Made by a program: the position numbers and the translations under genes
DNA from: Tenacibaculum sp. Bg11-29
GTDB taxonomy: Bacteria > Bacteroidota > Bacteroidia > Flavobacteriales > Flavobacteriaceae
Reading direction: 5' to 3'
NCBI RefSeq assembly: GCF_002836595.1
Contig: NZ_PJBB01000003.1
Coordinates: 3,285,001 to 3,349,000, forward strand
DNA: 64,000 bases
Shown here: piece after piece, positions 45,775-53,714 of the stretch
How positions within the stretch are numbered: position 1 is the first letter of the stretch
Layout: the number at the start of each line of letters is the position of its first letter
Notes under the pieces: model-generated
Told to the model about the DNA's origin: nothing
What the model saw: the letters and a program-made list of their open reading frames with translations, nothing else
Database searches by the model: none

Positions 45775-48153
45775 CTACTTCTGCAAACTTTCTTTATGAT
45801 ATGTTTTGGCAAATATAATTTCAATATAAATGGCTACTTCAATATTTGTTTTCCCTTCTTCTAACATTTTAAAAATTGCTCCTAAATGTTTTTGCTTAAA
45901 ATTATATATAATTCCATTGGCTTCTTTTATGTTTACAGCTTCTATACCTTTTAATTTCTCTAATGTAAACTTGTTTGCGAAATAAGCTTCCTTTCTTTTT
46001 TGTAAAAATCTTTTCATTCTTACATCTTCTTTTTTTGTTGAATTATTATAAACAGTAAGCGCCTTAGTATATTTTTGTTTTATAATATGTTCTATTTTTG
46101 AAGCATCTCTATATAATTTTTTTAATCCTTTAAATACTAAACTATAATATGTATCTAAAAACTCTTGGTTTTTATGAATTACATCTAAATACGCTATTGC
46201 TTTACTTTTGTATTTAGTTTTAGACTTTAATTCAGCATCAAGCATTTCTTGTTTTGCTTTTTCTAAATTTTCTTTAATCGTTTTAATCTCTTTAATTTCT
46301 TCGAATTTTTTCTGTTTGGCTATAGCTATAATTTCAGATGTAATTTCACTTAATCCTCCTTTAAACTCATAGGCTCTATATCTAAAACTAAATTGACTGT
46401 TTTTAGTTTTACGAATTTTATTTTTTGCTGATAAATCAAATGCATAATTATAACCTAACGTTACTGTTAAATCTTGCGTATTTTTAAGCGCATTCATTCT
46501 AAACAACTGTATTGCATTTATATTAAAGTTATGTTTTTCTTTATAAATATAATTTGCATTTGCGCGCAAGTTCGCCGCACTCGTTTTGTTTATTTTACTA
46601 TTGTTCTGATTGTATGAACTACTAAAAGTAGCGTTTAATTTATCTTTTAGAAACTTTTTATTGATTGCTAACGTTGGGCCCCATGTATACGCATTTTCCT
46701 TTCCTATTGTATTATACGTCGTATTTAAAGCCGAAGTAATATTCATCTTCTTTTGAGGTAATCCTAATGTATAAGAGGTATTAAAATTATGAAATGTAGA
46801 TCCGTTCCCCAATCGTACAATACCATTTTCTGCATTTGCAACTACTGCCAATGAATAATTAGTATTTAAATTCTGTCGCCTGTTTTTACTGTTTTCAAGT
46901 ATATAGCTAAGACTAACATTGGCATTTTGCGATAATTGTTTATAATTAAAACGCTCTTGCTCATTGTCTAATAAATTATCATCGTTTATTACATCAAACT
47001 GGTCTAATTTATTATTCGTAAATGTTGAAAAATTAGAGTAACTTCCTGTTATATTTATTTTTTTATTTAACGCATAGCTTGCATTTATACTACCTACTGT
47101 TCTGTTCGTATTTGTTTCTTTTTGGTTTGCTAAATCATCTCTTTGATATCCTATATTAAAAGATATATTTACTTTATTATTAAATACTGACGTATTTCCG
47201 TTTAGTGTAATGTTTTCAAAATCATTATTGAAAAAATAAGCTCCTAATGTTTGATATCCTGGGTCTATTCGTTCATAACCAACACCAAATCTAAATTTAT
47301 CAAAACTGTATTCAATTGCTGTTTTAAATGCTTTATAATGTTCTGTTGATGCTCTATTATCAAAAATAATCCCTGCAATTCCGCTACTGTTATTTACCTT
47401 TTGTGCTCTTAAATCTTTTGTAATAGCTGTTGAGGCATATTCTCCTTTAAACCTTAATCCTTCCATAATAAGTACCGAACCAGACATACTTAATACCAAG
47501 TTTTCTTTGGGCAATACTTTTTTTTCTTCAGGAATTACGCTAAGTGAGTTTATTTTATCTTTTGCATAAAAACCTATAAATTCTATAGTATATTTTTCCT
47601 TTTTAAAACCTACTTTGGCTCCGTATCCCATACGTTTAAAAGCAGGTTGCGTTCTAGCATCATCACTATCTTCTGTTGCTTTTAATAAACGACCATACAT
47701 TGCTGAAAAAGTAAGAGCTCCTTTTGGTGTTAAATCTACTCCTCCACCTGTAAATTGATGTCCTGCTAGTGTATATGGAGAAAAAGTCATACTTACATCA
47801 CCTACATGCGCTTGCACCCATTTATATTTAGGGTGTAAACTTAAACGATTAAAACTGAATGGCAGTTGATAATCTAAATCGTCTCCTTGATTAGAAAAAC
47901 TATAACTAACGGGTATCGAAAACTCATACACGTTAAAATTTAAACTTCCTTGTAAAAAATAAGTAAAAGGTGCTCTTGCTACATTCTGATTTGATGAATA
48001 AAAAACCGAATTTGCGGCTATATTACCGCTTACTTTAAAAGGTTTACCTCTACCTATAGTAGCAAAATCTAATTGCTGACTAACAACACTCTGCGTAAAA
48101 ATTATTATAAACACTACTAATTTAAGTAGCTTTTCCCTCTTAATTTTAATCAT
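45775..48153 (-). CDS. Outer-membrane beta-barrel protein of the SprB-like locus
   Basis: A 792-residue protein using the ATG at 48153. A longer start at 48198 is possible, but a duplicated copy of this gene start (50126-50224) keeps the signal peptide and not the extension. The signal peptide ends VVSQ, followed by QQLDFATIGRGKPFKVSGNI. Residues to about 600 alternate aromatic and polar residues like a large barrel (FSIPVSYSFSNQGDDLDYQLPFSFNRLSLHPKYKW). The last 200 are Lys/Glu-rich helices, probably periplasmic coiled coil. It may be an export or anchoring channel for the neighbouring surface proteins, which is inferred from context. Confidence 0.65.
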   Translation of the reverse strand: MIKIKREKLLKLVVFIIIFTQSVVSQQLDFATIGRGKPFKVSGNIAANSVFYSSNQNVARAPFTYFLQGSLNFNVYEFSIPVSYSFSNQGDDLDYQLPFSFNRLSLHPKYKWVQAHVGDVSMTFSPYTLAGHQFTGGGVDLTPKGALTFSAMYGRLLKATEDSDDARTQPAFKRMGYGAKVGFKKEKYTIEFIGFYAKDKINSLSVIPEEKKVLPKENLVLSMSGSVLIMEGLRFKGEYASTAITKDLRAQKVNNSSGIAGIIFDNRASTEHYKAFKTAIEYSFDKFRFGVGYERIDPGYQTLGAYFFNNDFENITLNGNTSVFNNKVNISFNIGYQRDDLANQKETNTNRTVGSINASYALNKKINITGSYSNFSTFTNNKLDQFDVINDDNLLDNEQERFNYKQLSQNANVSLSYILENSKNRRQNLNTNYSLAVVANAENGIVRLGNGSTFHNFNTSYTLGLPQKKMNITSALNTTYNTIGKENAYTWGPTLAINKKFLKDKLNATFSSSYNQNNSKINKTSAANLRANANYIYKEKHNFNINAIQLFRMNALKNTQDLTVTLGYNYAFDLSAKNKIRKTKNSQFSFRYRAYEFKGGLSEITSEIIAIAKQKKFEEIKEIKTIKENLEKAKQEMLDAELKSKTKYKSKAIAYLDVIHKNQEFLDTYYSLVFKGLKKLYRDASKIEHIIKQKYTKALTVYNNSTKKEDVRMKRFLQKRKEAYFANKFTLEKLKGIEAVNIKEANGIIYNFKQKHLGAIFKMLEEGKTNIEVAIYIEIIFAKTYHKESLQK

Positions 48154-48187
48154 TAAAAATGTACTTTTTCTTTCTTTTTCTTTAACT

Positions 48188-49639
48188 TTATCTAGCAAAA
48201 CAACTTTTTGAATCTTTTACTTTTACCCTGTAATTTCCTTTGGCTAAATTACCAATTTTTGTATTGTTTTTACTTATAAATGGAAACCATGTTTTCTCAT
48301 CTACTTTAGTACCTGAATAATCAACCCAACTTGTACCGTTATAAAACTGTACAACCTGTTCTTTTGTTAATTGATATAAAAAAGTTCTTTCTCCTTCCCC
48401 TTCTGCTTTAATATTTATATATCCATTATTTTTCTCAAAGCATGTTTCATCTGAAGTATTGGTTATTGAAAATTTCACTTTGTTTGCTTTAGTAATCACA
48501 AAATCTGCTGGAATTAAACTAGACCAAGATGGATCATCTTTATCAATACCTTCTTTTTTTTTGTGTGTCTGAAATTTAACCTTATAATTACCTGCATCTA
48601 ATAGTTTTTTCCATGTATACCCAAATGTACCATCTTTATTATCAGTTAATTTACTACTAGTAAACTCTTGGTTAATCAATACATTATTATCATAATATAG
48701 AGTCATTACTAAGGTTTCTTTTTCACTAGTATATAAATCTCTTTTTAAATTTAATGTAAAACCTCCATTTATTGAATAATTGCATGTTGTTTTAACTGGT
48801 TTTATACTACTTAGTTCTGGAGAAGCTGCAAGTATATTAAAACTCATGATGCCTAAAGATAGCTCTGGAAAAAAACGTATAATTTCTTTACCCCCTATAG
48901 ACACTACTTTACTAAACAGATTTGATTTGTCCGTTCTTACTTTTATTTTCAGAGGTTTTCCTACCTGAATATTTTCCTTAATTAAGATTTCTCCCACAGT
49001 AGATTTCATAGGGAAATTATGTTTTATACTTTCAGGAAAATGTTTAAAACCTTTATTATCATAGTTATATTCCCATACTATTTCAGGTACTTGTACAATA
49101 GCATCCAAAAAAATATTCTCTTGAGTTTTAAAAAGTAAATCTTTTCTACTTCTTAAATTATCATCTGGTTGCGTATAATAAGGTAACATTATTCCAAAAC
49201 AAGTGCTTTTTTTTTCCTTCGAACGTGACCTTATTATTTCAATACCGTCACAAAGATATCTACTTTTTTGGTACGCCCCATAATACTGGTACTTTTTAAG
49301 TTCTGGAATACTACCGTTACTACCAGAATCATAACGACATATCTCTGTACTTGAATTATATTCATATCTGAATATTTTTATTTGTACAGGCATACGCTCA
49401 CTCTCAACTTTAACTACTTCTGATACATTATAACTTTCACCTCTTCTAACCCTTCCTCCAATAATTGCTTCTTCACCTCTACCTTGCCTTAAATATTTTA
49501 TGGTAAACTCATTAACATTTCTGATATTAAATGATTCATATCTAGAATTATTTATTAAAGTGCTAAACCACACACCATATTCTTGTCCAAAACCTAAAAA
49601 ACTATAAAATAATAGTATTAGTAATAATATTTTTTTCAT
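48188..49639 (-). CDS. SprB-like secreted protein, paralogue A
   Basis: A 483-residue protein with a signal peptide (ending near GFGQ). The C-terminal 100 residues resemble a SprB repeat: ITNTSDETCFEKNNGYINIKAEGEG, then IGNLAKGNYRVKVKDSKSCFAR at the very end. The middle contains a beta-sandwich unit (CNYSINGGFTLNLKRDLYTSEKETLVMTLYY) shared with the paralogue at 50252. It stops right after the repeat, with no type IX sorting domain. It lies directly upstream of the barrel gene, so the two are probably assembled or displayed together. Confidence 0.65.
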   Translation of the reverse strand: MKKILLLILLFYSFLGFGQEYGVWFSTLINNSRYESFNIRNVNEFTIKYLRQGRGEEAIIGGRVRRGESYNVSEVVKVESERMPVQIKIFRYEYNSSTEICRYDSGSNGSIPELKKYQYYGAYQKSRYLCDGIEIIRSRSKEKKSTCFGIMLPYYTQPDDNLRSRKDLLFKTQENIFLDAIVQVPEIVWEYNYDNKGFKHFPESIKHNFPMKSTVGEILIKENIQVGKPLKIKVRTDKSNLFSKVVSIGGKEIIRFFPELSLGIMSFNILAASPELSSIKPVKTTCNYSINGGFTLNLKRDLYTSEKETLVMTLYYDNNVLINQEFTSSKLTDNKDGTFGYTWKKLLDAGNYKVKFQTHKKKEGIDKDDPSWSSLIPADFVITKANKVKFSITNTSDETCFEKNNGYINIKAEGEGERTFLYQLTKEQVVQFYNGTSWVDYSGTKVDEKTWFPFISKNNTKIGNLAKGNYRVKVKDSKSCFAR

Positions 49640-49711
49640 TTACTTAAACTTAACCTCTTTTAACTTTCTTATTTAATTCACTTAAACTTCTTATTCCTTT
49701 TTCGCTATTTT

Positions 49712-49740
49712 GCTACGCAAAGTCTTTCAAATTTGAGTCA
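49712..49740. repeat. Dispersed repeat GCTACGCAAAGTCT, copy 1
   Basis: GCTACGCAAAGTCT ... TTTGAGTCA. A better preserved copy lies at 51673-51700, where CAAAGTC and GACTTTG form a hairpin. Both copies mark ends of broken or duplicated gene segments in this locus. Confidence 0.5.
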
Positions 49741-49779
49741 AATAACTCATTATAGATTTCCTTAACTAAATACTCGATG

Positions 49780-49800
49780 GCGCGGATTTGCAATCCATGC
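49780..49800. repeat. REP palindrome 1
   Basis: GCGCGGATT-TGC-AATCCATGC, an imperfect 21-bp palindrome lying just 3' (minus strand) of a RAYT C-terminal remnant at 49812-49924. It is the same class as the REPs at 49931, 52006, 52655 and 52872. Confidence 0.8.
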
Positions 49801-49811
49801 ATACTATTTTA

Positions 49812-49924
49812 TTAATCTATAAAAACCATACATACTTCTAAATCATTATAATTGCGAGCTGAACTAAAATAATAATCCTCAGAATTACTTACTATCTTCT
49901 CTTTTACAGGGTTTTGATGTATTC
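49812..49924 (-). pseudogene. RAYT (Y1 transposase) C-terminal remnant 1
   Basis: The minus strand reads IHQNPVKEKIVSNSEDYYFSSARNY...VFID and a stop, the C-terminal end of a REP-associated tyrosine transposase. The rest of the gene is missing. Confidence 0.7.
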
Positions 49925-49930
49925 CCGATG

Positions 49931-49951
49931 GCGCGGATTTGCAATCCATGC
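49931..49951. repeat. REP palindrome 2
   Basis: A second copy of GCGCGGATT-TGC-AATCCATGC, preceded by CCCGATG as in copies 3 and 4. Confidence 0.8.
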
Positions 49952-49961
49952 GCACTTTTTA

Positions 49962-50127
49962 TTAATCTATAAAAATCATACATACTTCTAAATCATTATG
50001 ATTAAGAGCTTAACTAAAAATAATAATTGATTGCTTTGCTTACTATCTTCTCTTTTACGAGATTTAGATATATGTAGTTTAACTTCTCTTTTATAAAACG
50101 ATTATTATAAACTGTTTCGGCATGATA
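49962..50127 (-). pseudogene. RAYT C-terminal remnant 2
   Basis: The minus strand reads YHAETVYNNRFIKEKLNYIYLNLVKEKIVSKA, then several stops; a degraded copy of the same transposase end found at 52038-52190. It abuts, without a gap, the truncated copy of the barrel gene start. Confidence 0.7.
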
Positions 50128-50224
50128 TAGTCGCAAAATCTAATTGCTGACTAACAACACTCTGTGTACAAATTATTATAAACACTACTAATTTAAGTAG
50201 CTTTTTCTTCTTCATTTTAATCAT
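50126..50224 (-). pseudogene. Truncated duplicate of the barrel gene's 5' end
   Basis: It encodes KKLLKLVVFII, the TQSVVSQQLDFATI segment and then runs straight into a RAYT remnant. The intact gene (45775-48153) has the same signal peptide and LDFATIGRG. The flanking sequence shared with the intact copy extends upstream into the paralogous SprB-like genes, so this is one end of a segmental duplication. Confidence 0.8.
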
Positions 50225-50251
50225 TAAAAATGTACATTTCTTTCTTTTTTT

Positions 50252-51628
50252 TTACCTAGCAAAACAACCTTTTGAATCTTTTACTTTTACCCTATAATTT
50301 CCTTTGGCTAAATTACCTATTTTTGTATTGTTTTTACTTATAAATGGAAACCATGTTTCATCATTTGCCTTAGTACCCGAGTAATCAACCCAATTTGTAC
50401 CGTTATAAAATTGTACAACCTGTTCTTTTGTTAATTGATATAAAAAAGTTCTATCCGATTCCCCTGTAGCATTTACATCTATATAACCATCGTTTGTATT
50501 AAAACAGGTTTTGTCGGAGATATTAGTTATTGAAAATGAAACTTTATCTGGTTTACTAATAGTAAATGAATCAGAAAATTCTAGACTGTCCCAAGAGGCA
50601 TCATCAGTATCTATTCCATTATTATCGTTATGCGTTTGAAACTTTACCTTATAATTACCTGCATCTAATAATGCTTGCCAAGTATAGCCAAAAGTACCAT
50701 CTCCATTATTTATTAAAGTATCTATAAATTCTTGGTTAAATAATACACTTTCATCATCTGAGTCGTATAATGTAATAACCAAAGTTTCATTATCATTTAA
50801 ATCTCTTTTAAAATTTAAGGTAAATTCTCCATCTCTAGAATAACCACAGGTTATTGGGTTTGTTATTACTGGCTTTATTAATTCTGGTGAACATGCAACA
50901 ATAGTATATGCTTTAAGGGGAGAAAAGACATTTCCTAATAATTTATATCTAAAAAAAATAGTTTTACCTATCTTTTCAGAAAAATTAACTGAAAAATTAT
51001 TAAAATCAATATTCACCGATAACTTACTTTGTGAACTTGCTATGGTTTGTAAGTTTCCTTCAAATGAATATTGCCATTCTAAAACATCAGATGGTTTTAC
51101 ATCTGGTATGACATTAAGACTTAATCCTCTACAATTAATTTCATTTAAAATATTAGTATCTACTTTTTCATAAAAAAGGCTTCCTAAAAGTTCCCCTGAA
51201 AGACTTCCACCAGAATACCTTTTCACTTCATAAAATGAATCAATTCCGCTTGGAACATTAAATTCATATGTCAATAAAGTAGCAACTCCAAGAAAAGGAT
51301 CAATATCTCTTCTACATGAACCAAGAGCAACAAAATATTTTTTTAATGGTACATTAAATTCATAATTACCTGTATTATTTGCTAATATATTATTTGAAAA
51401 ATCGGATATTCTTATCTCTGATCCTGGGCCTGGAATAGGAAATGGAGCTTGACAAGCTCCTTCGTTTGAAAATTTACCAAAATTTGTTGCGGACACATGA
51501 TATTTAATAGTTTGAGCATTCAAACAAGAACTATAGATTATTAATGAAAATAACATTCTCAAAGTTTTTTTTTGTGAAAGAACTTCATATATAACTACAC
51601 GCATTATTTTATTTTTCATTGATTTCAT
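50252..51628 (-). CDS. SprB-like secreted protein, paralogue B
   Basis: A 458-residue paralogue of the gene at 48188. The shared part is the last 170 residues (CGYSRDGEFTLNFKRDLNDNETLVITLYD, ITNISDKTCFNTNDGYIDVNATGES, IGNLAKGNYRVKVKDSKGCFAR); the N-terminal 280 residues differ. The start is uncertain: Met1, Met9 (MRVVIYEV) or Met25 (MLFSLIIYSSCLNAQ) all lead into the signal peptide. The TAA of a third, lost paralogue (51629-51672) abuts this ATG. The downstream partner is only the truncated barrel copy. Confidence 0.62.
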   Translation of the reverse strand: MKSMKNKIMRVVIYEVLSQKKTLRMLFSLIIYSSCLNAQTIKYHVSATNFGKFSNEGACQAPFPIPGPGSEIRISDFSNNILANNTGNYEFNVPLKKYFVALGSCRRDIDPFLGVATLLTYEFNVPSGIDSFYEVKRYSGGSLSGELLGSLFYEKVDTNILNEINCRGLSLNVIPDVKPSDVLEWQYSFEGNLQTIASSQSKLSVNIDFNNFSVNFSEKIGKTIFFRYKLLGNVFSPLKAYTIVACSPELIKPVITNPITCGYSRDGEFTLNFKRDLNDNETLVITLYDSDDESVLFNQEFIDTLINNGDGTFGYTWQALLDAGNYKVKFQTHNDNNGIDTDDASWDSLEFSDSFTISKPDKVSFSITNISDKTCFNTNDGYIDVNATGESDRTFLYQLTKEQVVQFYNGTNWVDYSGTKANDETWFPFISKNNTKIGNLAKGNYRVKVKDSKGCFAR

Positions 51629-51672
51629 TTATCTAGTATAACATTTTTTAGAATCTCTTACTTTTACTCCCC
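51629..51672 (-). pseudogene. 3' end of a third SprB-like paralogue
   Basis: The minus strand reads VKVRDSKKCYTR and stop, matching the VKVKDSKSCFAR ends of the two intact paralogues. It is cut off upstream at the dispersed repeat at 51673-51700. Confidence 0.6.
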
Positions 51673-51700
51673 GCTACGCAAAGTCTCCTGACTTTGAGCC
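51673..51700. repeat. Dispersed repeat GCTACGCAAAGTCT, copy 2
   Basis: GCTACGCAAAGTCTCCTG followed by ACTTTGAGCC; CAAAGTC and GACTTTG form a 7-bp stem. It is similar to 49712-49740. Confidence 0.5.
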
Positions 51701-51739
51701 ACCTAATTCTTTATATATTTTCTTAGCTAAATTCATATT

Positions 51740-51997
51740 TTAATACTGATTCTGTTTTGTTATTGACGTATTTTTTAAAACATCAATAACTGGATTATCT
51801 ACAATCTCTATAGTCACTAAACCTTTATTTTTCACATAATTACTGGCACTTGAATATATATAGTGTGATGCTTTTTCTACAATTCCTGCTCGTACTGGGT
51901 TTAAATAAATATAATCTAACTTAGACCACATAAATTTATTAGAATAAACTTCTTCTGCATGATTACCATATTGCCAAAATTGATAGTTCTTATTTCT
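51740..51997 (-). pseudogene. RAYT C-terminal remnant 3
   Basis: An open frame reading NYQFWQYGNHAEEVYSN, then FMWSKLDYIYLNPVRAGIVEK and YIYSSASNYV, typical of the C-terminal third of REP-associated tyrosine transposases. The N-terminal part with the catalytic HUH and Tyr is missing. The better preserved ending (through NTSITKQNQY) shows it comes from a different RAYT than the other remnants. Confidence 0.8.
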
Positions 51998-52005
51998 ACC
52001 CGATC

Positions 52006-52026
52006 GCGCGGATTTGCAATCCGTGC
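52006..52026. repeat. REP palindrome 3
   Basis: GCGCGGATT-TGC-AATCCGTGC, the most symmetrical of the copies in this orientation, between RAYT remnants 3 and 4. Confidence 0.82.
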
Positions 52027-52037
52027 ATACTATTTTA

Positions 52038-52580
52038 TTAATCTATAAAAATCATATATACTTCTAAATCATTATCTAAATCAGCATAATTTCGAGCTGA
52101 ACTAAAATAATAACCCTCAGCATTACTTACTATCTTCTCTTTTACAGGATTTTGATGTATGTAATTTAACTTCTCTTTTATAAACTATTACTATAAACTG
52201 TTTCAGCATGATACCCATCTTGCCAAACTTTATATTGTTGTTTTCTTTTTAAATGCTCACAACTCTTACTAAAATAAGCTAATAACCATTCTCGCCTGCT
52301 TTCAGGTTCTTCCTTTATTGTTTTTATTATTTTTTTGCTCGTAAACTTTTTAAAATCGCGCATTATTTCTGATAACGTAAGCTCTCCTACAGCTTTACAC
52401 TATAAATGTAAATGACTGTGCATTAAACAATATGCATAAATTTCTAATCCTTTATTTTGTTGACAATATTTTAAAGCATCTATTATCACATACTTTTGTT
52501 TAAACGTGTAAAAATATCTATCCAATCCACATGAAATAAGCTTGTGTGATATCTGTTGCTTTATATTTTCTTGACATTTA
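52038..52580 (-). pseudogene. RAYT remnant 4, nearly complete but broken
   Basis: The minus strand encodes, in order, DWIDIFTR, then after a frame change KQKYVIIDALKYCQQNKGLEIYAYCLMHSHLHL with the HxH of the HUH site, a stop, and CKAVGELTLSEIMRDFKKFTSKK. It goes on through QYKVWQDGYHAETVYSNS and, after a lost T, FIKEKLNYIHQNPVKEK to VYMIFID. At least two frameshifts and one nonsense codon make it non-functional. Confidence 0.82.
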
Positions 52581-52654
52581 TTATTATAGCATTACTATTC
52601 TAAATTACCTGTTGTTTTTATTTTAAATTAATACGTATTGCTTACTCTTTATCG

Positions 52655-52675
52655 GCACGGATTGCAAATCCGCGC
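52655..52675. repeat. REP palindrome 4 (inverse orientation)
   Basis: GCACGGATT-GCA-AATCCGCGC followed by TATCGGG, the reverse complement of copies 1-3. Confidence 0.82.
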
Positions 52676-52807
52676 TATCGGGTAATCTATACTTTCCTCT
52701 AATACAGAAAAATAAGCCTGCCTAGTAAAAATATCTAACCAATAAACCGTTGCAAAACTTATAAAGTATGCTGCTGATTCGTTATGAAATTTATACTTTC
52801 TACTCAT
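52676..52807 (-). pseudogene. RAYT N-terminal remnant
   Basis: The minus strand starts ATG (52807) and reads MSRKYKFHNESAAYFISFAT, then VYWLDIFTRQAYFSVLEESIDY, the usual N-terminus of Bacteroidota RAYTs, before running into REP 4. It may be the lost head of remnant 3 or 4. Confidence 0.8.
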
Positions 52808-52842
52808 TGTTTATTACTCCTTTTACTTTTCTTACTCATGCC

Positions 52843-52864
52843 GTCACGAGCAGGATACTCGCGC
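52843..52864. repeat. REP-like palindrome 6 (variant sequence)
   Basis: GTCACGAG-CAGGATA-CTCGCGC with flanking CTAGCGGGG, a second REP subtype abutting copy 5. Confidence 0.6.
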
Positions 52865-52871
52865 TAGCGGG

Positions 52872-52892
52872 GCACGGATTGCAAATCCGCGC
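52872..52892. repeat. REP palindrome 5 (inverse orientation)
   Basis: GCACGGATT-GCA-AATCCGCGC followed by TATCAGG. It lies 20 bp beyond the stop of the immunity gene. Confidence 0.82.
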
Positions 52893-52912
52893 TATCAGGT
52901 TTTGTAAAGCGT

Positions 52913-53704
52913 TTAACTGTTTTTCATCTGTTCATATTCAAATGGGCGTATCATATTTTCTGACATTTCATAAAAATGCCCATTAGTAATGCCAACAGCT
53001 TCTAGTTCTTTTTTTATTTCTTCACTTATATATAATACTCCTGATAACCCCCACAGTACATCATAATCGTATTTGTATACTTTGTTTTTAAATTCTAATT
53101 TATTTAACCTTGTTATTTCTTTATTCCCTCGTTTCTTTTTATATGATCCTAAAAGTTCTATATCTCCACGTTTTATATCTAATAAATATGTTTTTGATAA
53201 TATAGAACCCTCAGAATGAATCTTTATAGGTATATTTTTTCTTTCTGAATTTTGAGTTATTTCCACAAAAGTACATTTAGAATAATCTATAATATCATCA
53301 CCTATTCTAGCATTTTCAACTACAATATGAAATAAATAATAATCTCCGTTTGTTTCTTTAAGTTCTTTACAATAAATAGCTGTAGGATAAAAACGATGTT
53401 CTGGTAAGCTGTACTTTTCTAAAATTTCTTTAACTTTTTTACTAATTACTAGATTAACTCCCTTATTAGGTTCAATATCTGCTGTTGTAATATTAGTATA
53501 CCAACCTAATGCATCTACAAAAGGGGTTTCCCCCTGCCATAAATCAATGTCTTCATAAGCATCTATCAATCTCATTTTTATTGGTAAACTTTCTTTAGCT
53601 ACCCATTCATTATCGTTCATAGGAGCTATAACCTTTCCATAATCTTCTTGATTAATGTTTATATTCCATTGAAAAGTATTTGGTGAAAATTCAAAAAACT
53701 TCAT
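52913..53704 (-). CDS. Imm11-like (DUF1629-type) immunity protein
   Basis: A 263-residue cytoplasmic protein with no signal peptide. NLVISKKVKEILEKYSLPEHRFYPTAIY and, near the end, LYISEEIKKELEAVGITNGHFYEMSE match the two halves of the Imm11/DUF1629 pattern (a Ser-rich turn, an amphipathic helix, then a hydrophobic strand). It starts 10 bp after the stop of the 2106-residue protein whose C-terminus looks like a nuclease, the normal order for a toxin and its antidote. Protection of the producing cell is the likely role. Confidence 0.68.
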   Translation of the reverse strand: MKFFEFSPNTFQWNININQEDYGKVIAPMNDNEWVAKESLPIKMRLIDAYEDIDLWQGETPFVDALGWYTNITTADIEPNKGVNLVISKKVKEILEKYSLPEHRFYPTAIYCKELKETNGDYYLFHIVVENARIGDDIIDYSKCTFVEITQNSERKNIPIKIHSEGSILSKTYLLDIKRGDIELLGSYKKKRGNKEITRLNKLEFKNKVYKYDYDVLWGLSGVLYISEEIKKELEAVGITNGHFYEMSENMIRPFEYEQMKNS

Positions 53705-53714
53705 ATTTATATTT

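Noticed and set aside
49780..52892. CRISPR-like array of 21-bp repeats
   Set aside because: The copies are palindromic, irregularly spaced, in both orientations and tied to RAYT fragments; there are no spacers or cas genes.
52768..52986. 72-codon plus-strand ORF
   Set aside because: It spans a REP pair and the antisense of a RAYT remnant and the immunity gene end; the composition is not protein-like.
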